A stretch of DNA of 32,400 bases from Oscillospiraceae bacterium (GTDB lineage: Bacteria > Bacillota > Clostridia > Oscillospirales > Ruminococcaceae): assembly GCA_030523195.1 (NCBI GenBank), contig JAUNJC010000012.1:1-32400 (forward strand), given 5' to 3'. The notes below the pieces were generated by a model. That model did not search any database and was not told where the DNA came from. It saw only the letters and a program-made list of their open reading frames with translations. Positions within the stretch are counted from its first letter, which is position 1. Each line of letters starts with the position of its first letter. A program made the translations under genes and the position numbers. Of this stretch, positions 17,664-25,838 are shown piece by piece.

Positions 17664-18134
17664 ATGAATGATAAAAATTATGGCGGTATCAATATAGAGG
17701 CAGCAAGAGCTTTGGCAGAAATCGTAGCAGAAAAGAATTTAGGAGAAATTACAATTACTGCTGGCAACTGCACCATTACAGTCAAAGGAAAGAAGTGCAT
17801 TTCTCCGGCAGTTGTATCGGCAACACCTGTTACACAGCCGCAGCCTGCTTCGGCAGCTGCACCAGCAGCACCACAGAAAACAGAAACGCCCGCTGCCGCT
17901 GGCACGTTGGTAAAAGCACCGATTGTCGGCACATTTTATGCGGCATCTGCACCCGACCAGCCGCCTTTTGTCAAGGTGGGCGATACGGTGAAAAAAGGGG
18001 ACGTGCTGTTTATTATTGAATCCATGAAACTGATGAACGAGGTACAGAGCGAAGTAGAAGGCGTTGTCAAGGAAATTCTAGTCGGCAACGGTGAAGCTGT
18101 GGAATATGACCAGCCGATTTTACGGGTGGAATAA
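17664..18134 (+). CDS. accB: Biotin carboxyl carrier protein of acetyl-CoA carboxylase
   Basis: Carries the biotin of acetyl-CoA carboxylase between the AccC and AccAD active sites. The product is 156 residues. It has an N-terminal helical domain, an Ala/Pro-rich flexible hinge (about 50-80), and a C-terminal biotinyl domain with Lys122 in IIESMKLMNEV (the more usual family motif is EAMKM). AGGGGG lies upstream; an earlier in-frame ATG inside fabF (17622) is rejected because the family N-terminus starts at 17664. Confidence 0.95.
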   Translation: MNDKNYGGINIEAARALAEIVAEKNLGEITITAGNCTITVKGKKCISPAVVSATPVTQPQPASAAAPAAPQKTETPAAAGTLVKAPIVGTFYAASAPDQPPFVKVGDTVKKGDVLFIIESMKLMNEVQSEVEGVVKEILVGNGEAVEYDQPILRVE

Positions 18135-18147
18135 GAAAGGAGCCGCT

Positions 18148-18585
18148 ATGGCAGAAGTATTGCTGAATCAGGAACAGATTAAAGAAATCATTCCGCATCG
18201 AGATCCATTCCTGCTGATTGATGAAGTACTGTCGATGGAAATCGGACAGAAAATTACTGCAAGAAAATATATCAAAGAAGATGACTTCTGGTTCAAAGGA
18301 CATTTTCCGGAAAAACCCGTTACACCGGGTGTCCTGATGGTTGAAATGCTGGCACAAGCTGGTGCGGTCTGCATTCTCTCCCAGCCGGAATTCAAAGGAA
18401 AAATTGCCCTCTTTGCCGGTATTGACAAGGCAAAGTTCCGCCGGCAGGTTGTACCCGGCGATGTGCTGGATCTGGAAGTCGAAATCATCAGCCAGAGAGG
18501 TCCGGTCGGCATTGGCAAGGCGGTTGCCAGTGTAGACGGCAAAAAAGCAGTCAGCTGCGAAATCAAATTCGCAGTGGAACAGTAA
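18148..18585 (+). CDS. fabZ: 3-hydroxyacyl-ACP dehydratase
   Basis: Dehydrates 3-hydroxyacyl-ACP to enoyl-ACP. The product is 145 residues with a single hotdog fold. His52 and Glu66 lie in GHFPEKPVTPGVLMVEMLAQ, and the N-terminal IPHRDPFLLID motif is clear. The ATG at 18148 has AAAGGAG 6 bases upstream. No fabA- or fabM-type isomerase gene is visible here. Confidence 0.96.
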   Translation: MAEVLLNQEQIKEIIPHRDPFLLIDEVLSMEIGQKITARKYIKEDDFWFKGHFPEKPVTPGVLMVEMLAQAGAVCILSQPEFKGKIALFAGIDKAKFRRQVVPGDVLDLEVEIISQRGPVGIGKAVASVDGKKAVSCEIKFAVEQ

Positions 18586-18597
18586 GGCAGTCTCCCC

Positions 18598-19962
18598 ATG
18601 CGTTTTGAAAATGTATTGATTGCCAACCGTGGAGAAATTGCCGTACGGATTATCCGTGCGTGCCGGGAACAGAATCTTGGCTGTGTCAGTGTCTATTCCA
18701 CCGCCGATCGAGAGGCACTCCATGTCAAATTTGCAGACCGTGCAGTCTGCATTGGTCCTCCTGCAACCGCTGACAGCTATCTGCAAATGCATGCCATCAT
18801 AGAGGCATGTCGCCAAACTGGTGCAACAGCGGTTCATCCCGGTTTTGGCTTTCTGTCGGAAAATGCAGAATTTGCCCGACTCTGTAGAGAAAACAATATT
18901 GTCTTTATTGGTCCTTCACCAGAATGCATCTCCATGCTGGGAGATAAGGCAAGAGCCAAGGAAACCATGAAAGCGGCTGGCGTTCCTGTCATTCCCGGCT
19001 CAGAGGGGGCTATCCAATCGCTGGAAGATGCAAAAGCCGTGGCAAAAAAAATCGGCTATCCCGTACTGGTAAAAGCGTCTGCCGGCGGAGGCGGACGGGG
19101 TATTCGCAGAGTGGACAGCGAAGAACAACTCGAAGAACAGCTGCACGTTGCACAGGAAGAAGCAAAAAAGTTTTTCGGAGATGATACGGTCTATCTGGAG
19201 AAACTAATTGTTGGCCCACACCATGTGGAAGTGCAGATTATTGCGGACGAATACGGCAACACCGTTGCCCTTGGAGAACGAGATTGCAGCATGCAGCGGC
19301 GAAATCAGAAAGTACTGGAGGAAAGTCCCAGCCCCCTGATGACACCAGAACTGCGAAATGCCATGCAGGAAGCAGCGGTGGCTGCTGCAAAAGCCTGCGG
19401 CTACTGCAATGCCGGAACCATTGAATTTTTAGTGGATCACGAACGGAATTTCTACTTCATGGAAATGAATACCCGGATTCAGGTGGAACATCCTGTCACA
19501 GAGTGGGTCACAGGCATTGATCTGGTACAAACCCAACTGCGAATTGCACAGGGAGAACCACTGCCTTTCACGCAAGAGGAGATTGTACTGCATGGCCATG
19601 CCATTGAATGCCGTATCAATGCAGAAAATCCAGATTACAATTTCCGTCCGTCTCCGGGAACCATTCAGGCTCTGCACCTGCCGGGGGGGATGGGCGTTCG
19701 GATTGACAGTGCCATCTATCAAGGGTATACCATTCCGCCCTATTATGATTCCATGATCGCAAAGCTAATTGTACACGCCCCCACCCGAAAAGAAGCCATT
19801 CAAAAGATGCGTTGGGCGTTATCGGAATTTTTGGTAGACGGTGTAGAAACAAACATTGATTTTCAGCTTCGGCTGCTCAAGACAGCAGCATTTGAAAACG
19901 GTACGTATGACAATGCCTTTTTAATGCAGTGGTTAGAGCAAACACAGGAAACGAAAAAATAA
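18598..19962 (+). CDS. accC: Biotin carboxylase subunit of acetyl-CoA carboxylase
   Basis: ATP-grasp enzyme that carboxylates biotin on AccB with bicarbonate and ATP. The product is 454 residues, standard. Visible are the N-terminal VLIANRGEIAVRIIRA, HPGFGFLSENAEFA, the glycine-rich ATP loop GGGGRGIRRV, the active-site segment EMNTRIQVEHPVTE, and the C-terminal PPYYDSMIAKLI. The ribosome binding site is weak (TAAGG 13 bases upstream), and the start is 12 bases after the fabZ stop, so translation may depend on coupling. Confidence 0.97.
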   Translation: MRFENVLIANRGEIAVRIIRACREQNLGCVSVYSTADREALHVKFADRAVCIGPPATADSYLQMHAIIEACRQTGATAVHPGFGFLSENAEFARLCRENNIVFIGPSPECISMLGDKARAKETMKAAGVPVIPGSEGAIQSLEDAKAVAKKIGYPVLVKASAGGGGRGIRRVDSEEQLEEQLHVAQEEAKKFFGDDTVYLEKLIVGPHHVEVQIIADEYGNTVALGERDCSMQRRNQKVLEESPSPLMTPELRNAMQEAAVAAAKACGYCNAGTIEFLVDHERNFYFMEMNTRIQVEHPVTEWVTGIDLVQTQLRIAQGEPLPFTQEEIVLHGHAIECRINAENPDYNFRPSPGTIQALHLPGGMGVRIDSAIYQGYTIPPYYDSMIAKLIVHAPTRKEAIQKMRWALSEFLVDGVETNIDFQLRLLKTAAFENGTYDNAFLMQWLEQTQETKK

Positions 19963-19992
19963 TAACAGCCTTGCCGTCAGGCGGCTGATCAG

Positions 19993-20883
19993 ATGGTGGT
20001 AGAAAACATGTTAGATGATTTATTTAAAACCGTAACCAAACGGTTTTACGGCGACGAGGGCGTAAAGGCACATGAGCAGCCAACGTTCAAATGCCCACGC
20101 TGCCAACATACCGTCCTGCTGACGGTCTTTCAAGAGGCAGGAAAGGTCTGCCCAAATTGCCGGTATCATGCACGGCTGACGGCAAAAGAACGGCTGCAAA
20201 TCACAGCAGATGCAGACAGCTTTCTGGAATATGATGCAGAGCTGGAAAGTCTCAATCCAATCTCCTTCCCCGGCTATACGGAAAAAGTGGAACAGCTTCA
20301 GGAAAAAACAGGTCTGCGAGATGCCGTTCTGACCGGCGAATGTACCATTAAAGGCTCCCGCACGGTTATCATTGTCATGGACTCCCATTTTTTCATGGCA
20401 TCCATGGGCAGTGTTGTGGGGGAAAAAATTACCCGTGCCTTTGAACGGGCAGCAGAAAAACAGCTGCCTGTCATCGCTTTTACCGCTTCCGGCGGTGCAA
20501 GAATGCAGGAAGGCATTCTCTCCCTCATGCAAATGGCGAAAACTTCTGCTGCGGTACAGCGGCACAATGAAGCCGGTCAGCTCTATATTACAGTGCTGAC
20601 CGACCCGACCACTGGCGGTGTCACAGCCTCTTTTGCCTCTCTGGGTGATATTATTCTGGCAGAACCAAAGGTATTGATTGGTTTTGCCGGACGGCGTGTC
20701 ATTGAGAACACGATTAAGCAGCACCTGCCGGATGATTTCCAGCTGGCAGAATTTATGCTGGCACATGGCTTTGTGGATCAAATTGTAGAGAGAAGAAAAT
20801 TGCGGCGTACGCTCTCTTCTTTGCTGCGGCTGCATGGCTATTTGCCGGAAGAATCAGAACAGACAGAGGAGGGACAGGCATGA
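19993..20883 (+). CDS. accD: Acetyl-CoA carboxylase carboxyltransferase beta subunit
   Basis: With AccA, transfers the carboxyl group from biotin to acetyl-CoA to make malonyl-CoA. The product is 296 residues with an N-terminal C4 zinc ribbon (CPRC and CPNC, about residues 34-56) and a crotonase-fold core ([20 protein letters not shown], then [16 protein letters not shown] and [11 protein letters not shown]). The start could also be the ATG at 20008. Its stop overlaps the accA start in an ATGA. Confidence 0.95.
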   Translation: MVVENMLDDLFKTVTKRFYGDEGVKAHEQPTFKCPRCQHTVLLTVFQEAGKVCPNCRYHARLTAKERLQITADADSFLEYDAELESLNPISFPGYTEKVEQLQEKTGLRDAVLTGECTIKGSRTVIIVMDSHFFMASMGSVVGEKITRAFERAAEKQLPVIAFTASGGARMQEGILSLMQMAKTSAAVQRHNEAGQLYITVLTDPTTGGVTASFASLGDIILAEPKVLIGFAGRRVIENTIKQHLPDDFQLAEFMLAHGFVDQIVERRKLRRTLSSLLRLHGYLPEESEQTEEGQA

Positions 20884-21737
20884 CAGAACCGCATCAAAGA
20901 ACAGCATGGGAAAAACAGTTATTGGTACGGGAAAAGAACCGTCCCACCATTCATGACTATCTGCCCCGAATTTTTGAAGAATTCTTTGAACTGCACGGTG
21001 ACCGCAGCTATGGCGATGACGGGGCAATTCTGGGCGGTATCGGCAGGCTGAATGGAATCCCTGTTACCATCCTTGCAGAAGTCAAAGGTCGTAATTTAGA
21101 GGAAAACAAGCAGTCCAACTTTGCTATGCCGCATCCAGAGGGCTATCGAAAAACACTGCGGCTGGCAAAACAAGCAGAAAAATTTCACCGACCCATTATT
21201 TGCTTTATTGATACCCCCGGTGCATTCTGTGGCATTGAAGCAGAAGAACGAGGACAGGGGGAAGCAATTGCCAAAAATTTAGCAGAATTTATGTCCCTGA
21301 AAACACCTGTTGTTTCGGTTGTCCTCGGAGAAGGCGGCAGCGGCGGTGCATTGGCACTCGGTGTCTGCGATGATCTGGCAATGCTGGAAAATGCACTGTA
21401 TTCTGTAATTTCCCCAAGAGGGGCAGCTTCCATTCTATGGAAAGATGCATCCAGAGAACAGGAAGCCTGTGAAGTGATGCGGATTACAGCACAAGATTTG
21501 CTGGAATTTGGGGTAGCAGATGCCATCATTCCGGAGCCGGAAGAAGGGGCACAAAGCGATTTGGACAAAATGTCACAAAATATTAAGGAATATTTGGTGA
21601 AAACGATAGCCGCAAAATTAGAAAAAGATATTGACATTTTACAAAAAGAACGGTATACTAAGTTTAGAAAAATCGGCGTCTTCTCAGAACCATCTCAGGA
21701 TGGGCAGGAAATGGCTGCCGTAAATGAAAATGAATGA
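20880..21737 (+). CDS. accA: Acetyl-CoA carboxylase carboxyltransferase alpha subunit
   Basis: Partner of AccD in the carboxyltransferase. The product is 285 residues, somewhat shorter than the E. coli protein. Motifs include [75 protein letters not shown], and [16 protein letters not shown]. It overlaps accD by 4 bases, giving tight co-translation of the two subunits. Confidence 0.96.
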   Translation: MTEPHQRTAWEKQLLVREKNRPTIHDYLPRIFEEFFELHGDRSYGDDGAILGGIGRLNGIPVTILAEVKGRNLEENKQSNFAMPHPEGYRKTLRLAKQAEKFHRPIICFIDTPGAFCGIEAEERGQGEAIAKNLAEFMSLKTPVVSVVLGEGGSGGALALGVCDDLAMLENALYSVISPRGAASILWKDASREQEACEVMRITAQDLLEFGVADAIIPEPEEGAQSDLDKMSQNIKEYLVKTIAAKLEKDIDILQKERYTKFRKIGVFSEPSQDGQEMAAVNENE

Positions 21738-21757
21738 TATTTTTGGAGGAAAAAACT

Positions 21758-21997
21758 ATGACAACATTCGACAAGATTAAGGAAATGATTGTAGACCAGC
21801 TGGATGTAGAAGCAGACGAGGTAACAATGGACGCAAATATTCAGGATGATCTGGGCGCAGATTCTCTGGACATCGTTGATCTGGTAATGGCAGTAGAAGA
21901 TGAATTTGAAGTAAAGATTGAAGACGAAGTTGTAGAGGGCATGAAGACCGTTGGCGACATCGTAAAGTTCATTGACGCTGAAAAGGCTGAAGACTAA
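21758..21997 (+). CDS. acpP: Acyl carrier protein
   Basis: Carries growing acyl chains on a phosphopantetheine arm. The product is 79 residues, very acidic, with the modified Ser36 in [21 protein letters not shown]. The ATG at 21758 follows TTGGAGGA. It is the last gene of the operon rather than in the more common place near fabH, and is followed by a terminator. Confidence 0.97.
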   Translation: MTTFDKIKEMIVDQLDVEADEVTMDANIQDDLGADSLDIVDLVMAVEDEFEVKIEDEVVEGMKTVGDIVKFIDAEKAED

Positions 21998-22029
21998 GTT
22001 TTCTATTTTCTTTATATAGCAAATACAAG

Positions 22030-22072
22030 AAGACCGCAGAAACGCTCACTAAGAACGTTATGCGGTCTTTTT
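22030..22072 (+). terminator. Terminator of the fab/acc operon
   Basis: A 9-bp stem (22030-22038 with 22061-22069) with an inner AACG/CGTT extension is followed by TTTTT, 33 bases after the acpP stop. Confidence 0.85.
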
Positions 22073-22081
22073 GTGCTGTTA

Positions 22082-22294
22082 TTAAGGATGAGGCGTTTTA
22101 ACGTCTGTACGTCCCATCAGGTAATCGACACTGACATGATAGAAATCTGCTAAAGCCTGCCAGACAGCCGTTGGAACATCATTTTCTCCTGTTTCATATT
22201 TAGAATAACCTGTTTGAGACATTTTTAAATATTGTGCGACTTGCGTTTGTGTTAAATCTGCATCCTCTCGCAAATCTCGAATCCGATTTTGCAT
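22082..22294 (-). CDS. XRE-family HTH regulator, short
   Basis: A 70-residue Cro/C1-type repressor consisting only of the helix-turn-helix domain: RIRDLREDADLTQTQVAQYL, then GYSKYETGENDVP and HVSVDYLMGRTD. GGAGGAG lies just before the ATG. It is divergent from the small gene at 22401, with a palindrome in that gene's promoter. Its sequence and genetic layout parallel the regulator at 8627-8986, indicating paralogues. Confidence 0.9.
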   Translation of the reverse strand: MQNRIRDLREDADLTQTQVAQYLKMSQTGYSKYETGENDVPTAVWQALADFYHVSVDYLMGRTDVKTPHP

Positions 22295-22342
22295 CCAATC
22301 TCCTCCTGTCTCTGTTATAATACAATGTTTTTTTAAAATGCA

Positions 22343-22371
22343 TTGACTTTTAACCTGAAACAGGTTATAAT
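22343..22371 (+). promoter_or_regulatory. Promoter with embedded operator for the 22401 gene
   Basis: -35 TTGACT (22343-22348), 17-base spacer, -10 TATAAT (22366-22371). A perfect palindrome, TAACCTGAAACAGGTTA (22351-22367), occupies the spacer and enters the -10, exactly as at 8549-8577. Confidence 0.75.
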
Positions 22372-22400
22372 AAGATAAACCAAAGAAAGGAGATTAACAA

Positions 22401-22589
22401 ATGGACATTTACAAGCAGCCCTATTTTACTTTATTTTCAACAATTTGTGATACAATTAAAGAGTTAGAACAACTCCTACAAAATTCATCCATTTCACAAC
22501 AAGAAGCAACTTTATTGTGGAAACAGGTAAAAAAACTAAAGAAAATACAGCAAACTACAGAAGAACAAATTATACAAGCGACAGAATAA
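22401..22589 (+). CDS. Small helical protein of unknown function
   Basis: A 62-residue soluble, largely helical and probably coiled-coil protein (ICDTIKELEQLLQ, then LWKQVKKLKKIQQTTEEQII). AAAGGAG lies 8 bases before the ATG, and a strong promoter with an XRE-type operator is directly upstream, so it is very likely expressed and repressed by the 22082 regulator. Lys-rich and Gln-rich; no family recognised. It could be a small regulator or a phage- or plasmid-derived protein. No terminator was found; transcription could run into the structured element that follows. Confidence 0.7.
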   Translation: MDIYKQPYFTLFSTICDTIKELEQLLQNSSISQQEATLLWKQVKKLKKIQQTTEEQIIQATE

Positions 22590-22619
22590 TTTCATCTTAT
22601 TTTGAAGATAAACTACCGT

Positions 22620-22995
22620 CCCCTGCGGACATTGCAAATTAGAACAAAGAAACTGGATAAGAAGCGATACGTCAATCGCCCTTTTTAAATTTTCTATCCG
22701 ATTTGTAAAAAGGCTGCATGGGGGCGATTGACGATGACCCAGGCAAAAGCAGGGGTGGAACCCCCTTTTGCCGGCGGAATTTAAATCGTTCTATTTAGAG
22801 GAATAGGGGAACAAATTCTTAGGGAACCCATATTTGAATAGGTCGGCAAGGCTGGGGGACACCCCCAGCTTGCCTTACGTACGTCAATTGCCCCCGTGTA
22901 ACCTTATATCAAATTCAATGGAAATATTTTAGAGGGGCAATTGACGTTCATTCCTTATCCAGTTTTCTTGTTCTAATTTGCAATGTCCGCAGGGG
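22620..22995. repeat. Large branched palindromic element, 42-bp terminal inverted repeats
   Basis: A 376-base noncoding block whose ends are inverted repeats (22620-22661 with 22954-22995, 40 of 42 matched). Inside are four further hairpins: 22670-22681 with 22722-22733; 22742-22755 with 22761-22772; 22845-22858 with 22862-22874; and a 14-bp perfect stem, 22881-22894 with 22934-22947. The first and fourth stems carry nearly the same arm (CGTCAATCGCCC and CGTCAATTGCCC). No reading frame above 60 codons is present. It may be a MITE-like element or a large structured RNA; I cannot assign a family. Confidence 0.65.
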
Positions 22996-23062
22996 AACAG
23001 CTTGTTCCCCTGCACCCCTCCGCCAAGCTGAGCCAGCTTGACCGCAGTCGCCTGCGGCGGGC
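22989..23062. repeat. Hairpin cluster adjoining the branched element
   Basis: An 11-bp hairpin (22989-22999 with 23003-23013) shares its left arm with the outer stem of the larger element, so the two folds exclude each other. Next is a three-way nested set: outer CCGCC/GGCGG (23020-23024 with 23056-23060), enclosing 23024-23040 and 23042-23057. The segment 23028-23048 also occurs, slightly changed, at 16223-16242. Confidence 0.55.
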
Positions 23063-23079
23063 AATTCTTTCCTCTCTGT

Positions 23080-23107
23080 TCTATTTTTATCCTCCCTTGC
23101 ATAAAAT
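23080..23107 (+). promoter_or_regulatory. Possible sigma-E-type promoter of yabP
   Basis: TCTATTT (23080-23086), 13-base spacer, CATAAAAT (23100-23107). This resembles the mother-cell sigma-E pattern that drives yabP in Bacillus. Match is partial. Confidence 0.35.
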
Positions 23108-23147
23108 AAAATAGACAAAATATCTCAAGAAAAAGAGGAACTGCTCT

Positions 23148-23438
23148 ATGAAATCAGACCGCAACGCATCGACTGCAAACCTACACCATAACCTCATCTT
23201 AGAAGACAGAGCCAATATGAACCTCTCCGGTGTCACGGATGTCGATTGCTTCGATGAACGCACCATCCGCCTCTATACCCAACTCGGTGAACTCGTTATC
23301 AAAGGCAGAAATCTGCATATTGACTCGGTCAGCGTGGAAACCGGCGATATGCGGATCTCCGGTGATGTCTGGTCACTGCAATACGGCGACAGAGACCGCA
23401 AAGGTCCGCTTTCTGCCCTCGGAAAGCTCTTCCGATGA
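23148..23438 (+). CDS. yabP: Sporulation protein YabP
   Basis: A 96-residue YabP/YqfC-family protein needed for spore assembly in Bacillus, made in the mother cell. Recognised by HNLILEDRANMNLSGVTDVDCFDERTI (split here by residue: core NLSGVTDVDCFDE), LGELVIKGRNLHID and SGDVWSLQY. AGAGGAA precedes the ATG. The stop overlaps the yabQ start in an ATGA (23435-23438), as expected for the conserved yabP-yabQ pair. Confidence 0.9.
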   Translation: MKSDRNASTANLHHNLILEDRANMNLSGVTDVDCFDERTIRLYTQLGELVIKGRNLHIDSVSVETGDMRISGDVWSLQYGDRDRKGPLSALGKLFR

Positions 23439-24079
23439 TACAAATCCCAGAAACCTATTTTACCGTACAGGAACAAACCACGCTCTTCCTCTACGCCTGT
23501 TTGCTAGGATTGCCAATCGGTCTGTTCTTTGATATCTTCCGCATTCTGCGAGTACTCTTTCCGCATCATCTGGTTGTCACGATACTAGAAGATATCTTAT
23601 TTTGTTTCGGCTATGCCGTGGTACTGGCTGCCTTTACCGTAACCGCCTGCCGTGGTGAATTTCGATTGTTTTATGCCGTTGGCATGCTGTTAGGCAGTCT
23701 CCTGTGGCGACTTCTGTTCGGCAATCCTTTTCTAAAAATAATTCGCCGAACAGCTATTGTCATCCACAACTGTTTGTCACATTTATTACATCCCGTTACA
23801 GCACTTTTTGCACGATTAAAATGTAAAATCAAGCAAAATTTTCGTCAATCTATACAAAATATCGAAAAAAAGAAAAAAAATCATCGCTTTCACTTGATTG
23901 CAGCCCGCCATTTGTTGTATAATAAAAGAAAACAAGATCAGGAAGTGAAGCAGAATGTCCGGTGCAGCAAAACGAAAGCATCTGCAACAGCGAAGAAAAA
24001 AACCAATCCTAAACGACGCCGTGCAGTACAACCAGCCGGAAACCGCAACCGAAAACAAAAGAGGAAAGTTTCTCTTTAA
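23435..24079 (+). CDS. yabQ: Sporulation protein YabQ
   Basis: A 214-residue membrane protein of the YabQ family, implicated in cortex assembly and placed in the outer forespore membrane in Bacillus. Several hydrophobic helices lie in residues 15-105 (FLYACLLGLPIGLFFDIFRI is the family signature), followed by a very basic Lys/Arg-rich C-terminal tail. The tail region (23955-24079) overlaps the start of the next gene by 125 bases in another frame, an unusually long overlap. Confidence 0.88.
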   Translation: MIQIPETYFTVQEQTTLFLYACLLGLPIGLFFDIFRILRVLFPHHLVVTILEDILFCFGYAVVLAAFTVTACRGEFRLFYAVGMLLGSLLWRLLFGNPFLKIIRRTAIVIHNCLSHLLHPVTALFARLKCKIKQNFRQSIQNIEKKKKNHRFHLIAARHLLYNKRKQDQEVKQNVRCSKTKASATAKKKTNPKRRRAVQPAGNRNRKQKRKVSL

Positions 24080-24341
24080 GTTACTCTTTCGCACTACTGT
24101 CATACTTGCACTGATTGGCTGTACTGCTAGTATTATCTCCCTGCAATCCAGCATTGCAGAGCGAAAAGCAGAACTCGAAGCACTTCGCAGTCAAACAGAA
24201 GCCTATGAAGCCGAAAATAAGGATCTGGAACGTATTTTAAATAGCGGTGATGTGGATACTTATATGGAAAAATTAGCACGGGAAGACTATGACTATGCCT
24301 ATGAGGATGAATACCGTTTTTATGATACATCTAGAAATTAG
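23955..24341 (+). CDS. divIC: Septum formation initiator, DivIC/FtsB family
   Basis: A 128-residue bitopic divisome protein: basic cytoplasmic N-terminus, one membrane helix (about 43-62), then a heptad coiled coil (SIAERKAELEALRSQTEAYE and onward), and the acidic YMEKLAREDYDYAYEDEYRF tail typical of the family. The start at 23955 has AGGAAGTG upstream and lies inside yabQ; there is no later ATG before the membrane helix. The gene order yabP-yabQ-divIC-yabR matches Bacillus. Confidence 0.88.
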   Translation: MSGAAKRKHLQQRRKKPILNDAVQYNQPETATENKRGKFLFKLLFRTTVILALIGCTASIISLQSSIAERKAELEALRSQTEAYEAENKDLERILNSGDVDTYMEKLAREDYDYAYEDEYRFYDTSRN

Positions 24342-24395
24342 CCCGCTCTGCGGCATTGCAGAGAAATTTTAAGAGCAGGGGGACTTTAGCGTTAC

Positions 24396-24851
24396 ATGCA
24401 ATTAGAAATTGGATCAATCTACAAAGGTACCGTAAAACGGATTACCAATTATGGTGCATTTATTGCCATTCAGCCGGATGCATCTTCACAGGAAACTGTT
24501 ACAGGAATGGTGCATATTTCGGAAGTTTCTAACCGATTTGTACAGGATATCCATGAGTTTGTAAAAGAGGGGCAGACTGTCAGCGTCAAAGTCATTGGCA
24601 TACAGGATAATAAAATTAGTCTCTCCATGAAACACGCAGAACCGCAAGGCGATCCGCAACAGCAAAATGCTCGTCCGCAGCAGCGTATGCCCAAACGGGA
24701 ACGACCAAATGTATGGCAGCCAAAACCAAAGCCGCCTGTGTCGGAACTTTCCTTTGAGGATATGCTCAGCCAATTCAAGCAGAATAGTGAAGAACGCATT
24801 TGCGACATCAAGCGAAACACAGAACGGAAAAACCGCACCAGAAGAAAGTAA
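24396..24851 (+). CDS. yabR: S1 RNA-binding domain protein, YabR-like
   Basis: A 151-residue protein with one S1 OB-fold domain (about 1-76: IGSIYKGTVKRITNYGAFIAI, then GMVHISEVSNRFVQDIHEFV and KISLSMKHA), followed by a basic, Pro/Gln-rich tail. It probably binds RNA or ribosomes. AGGGGGA lies 12 bases before the ATG. Its place directly after divIC matches Bacillus yabR. A terminator follows 8 bases after the stop. Confidence 0.88.
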   Translation: MQLEIGSIYKGTVKRITNYGAFIAIQPDASSQETVTGMVHISEVSNRFVQDIHEFVKEGQTVSVKVIGIQDNKISLSMKHAEPQGDPQQQNARPQQRMPKRERPNVWQPKPKPPVSELSFEDMLSQFKQNSEERICDIKRNTERKNRTRRK

Positions 24852-24859
24852 TAAACGGA

Positions 24860-24906
24860 ATCCGTTTGACTGCCCTGCTTTTAAAGGAAGCAGTCAAACG
24901 GCGTTT
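24860..24906 (+). terminator. Terminator of the yabP-yabR operon
   Basis: A 12-bp perfect stem (24860-24871 with 24888-24899) is followed by CGTTTTGC. Confidence 0.8.
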
Positions 24907-24932
24907 TGCTGGCTGTGGTTATAATACGAATG

Positions 24933-24985
24933 AACAACACCCCCTTATGGAAGAACACATTCCATAAGGGGGTGTTGTTTTCAGA
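24933..24985 (+). terminator. Second strong hairpin between convergent units
   Basis: A 20-bp perfect stem (24933-24952 with 24960-24979, loop of 7) is followed on plus by TTTTCAGAGTTT. It separates the yabR end from the folT-type gene end. The T run is weak on the minus side. Confidence 0.75.
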
Positions 24986-25014
24986 GTTTGGGAGTTTTTA
25001 AAAACAGAATTGAT

Positions 25015-25641
25015 TTATGCAGCAGTCGCCCTTTGCAGCCGGAATACACGCTGATAAGCCGTCAGAGCAATCGGCAGCAAAATAAATAGCAGCGGCAAAT
25101 CAATGCCCAATTCAATCACATTTTTGGCTGTACGTGCAACAATGGCTGCACCATATGCCTCCTGTGGAATAAAACCATAATGCATGTTCAACTTGGTCTG
25201 AATCAACAGGTTGATCACAATAACATCCAAAAGCCGTGCCATAATTGCCCGCAGGAAGAGGGTAATATCTCGCTCTTTGCCGGTCTTATTGTTCCGGAAC
25301 TGAATGCTATGTCCATTCATCTTATGGTATAAACATACCCCATAAATGAGACCCTGTAAGCCGCCAACCAATACATATGCCGGCAGAAATCCGCCCGAGG
25401 GATGTACCAGATACCCTACAATATCACATGCAAACCCAGCTGCCAATCCCATGCAGGGCCCAAATAACATGCCAATCACCGCAATTGCCAAAAATGCAAA
25501 ATTCAGCTTGACAAATTGCAAATCAATGGAAAATGACTCAATCATCATGGAAACAGCAATGAATAATGCTGTGATGGTCAAGCTTCGCAGCTTGGTAAAT
25601 TCCTTTGCCGACTCTGTAAAACAAGAAAAAATGCCTTTCAT
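25015..25641 (-). CDS. folT: ECF transporter S component, folate type
   Basis: A 208-residue integral membrane protein with about six hydrophobic segments (ITALFIAVSMMIES, then LAIAVIGMLFGPCMGLAAGF, YVLVGGLQGLIYGVCL, and a C-terminal LPLLFILLPIALTAYQRVF). This is the substrate-binding component of an energy-coupling-factor importer, which would use a shared EcfA/EcfT module from elsewhere in the genome. Folate specificity follows from the upstream THF riboswitch and overall similarity to FolT. The start at 25641 is chosen from AAGGAGG 8 bases upstream. Confidence 0.88.
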   Translation of the reverse strand: MKGIFSCFTESAKEFTKLRSLTITALFIAVSMMIESFSIDLQFVKLNFAFLAIAVIGMLFGPCMGLAAGFACDIVGYLVHPSGGFLPAYVLVGGLQGLIYGVCLYHKMNGHSIQFRNNKTGKERDITLFLRAIMARLLDVIVINLLIQTKLNMHYGFIPQEAYGAAIVARTAKNVIELGIDLPLLFILLPIALTAYQRVFRLQRATAA

Positions 25642-25649
25642 GAAAAATA

Positions 25650-25812
25650 CCTCCTTGAATTTCATGCCTTGTGCATATAAGGAGCTTTCATGGAAGGCTT
25701 CTTAGATGCAGTCAGCGGGATGCGAAAACGATACCGCAAGCTTTGCTTTTCGTTCCAGCAGCAACTCCCCGTCTGCCAGACACTTAACGCATCGTTTTCT
25801 ACTCTGAAAATG
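25650..25812 (-). promoter_or_regulatory. THF riboswitch with Shine-Dalgarno sequestering region
   Basis: The minus-strand aptamer runs from about 25812 to 25710. Conserved blocks of the THF-I class are present: AGAGTAGA (25806-25799), GCGTTAAGTGT, ACGAAAAGC, GCTTGCGGTATCGTT and GCATCCCGCTGA. Downstream, CTCCTT (25684-25679) can pair with the AAGGAGG ribosome binding site (25656-25650) of folT, while an AAGCCTT segment could compete. This indicates control at translation start by reduced folate. The class is recognised from memory, not from a covariance search. Confidence 0.85.
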
Positions 25813-25838
25813 CAATCTATGAAAAATAGAATCGCCTT

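Noticed and set aside
20020..20835. 271-codon open frame on the minus strand
   Set aside because: Lies wholly opposite accD, has no ribosome binding site and a Cys/His-rich shadow composition; accD has clear family motifs.
22620..23062. CRISPR array
   Set aside because: Repeats are inverted and not regularly spaced direct repeats; no cas genes are nearby.
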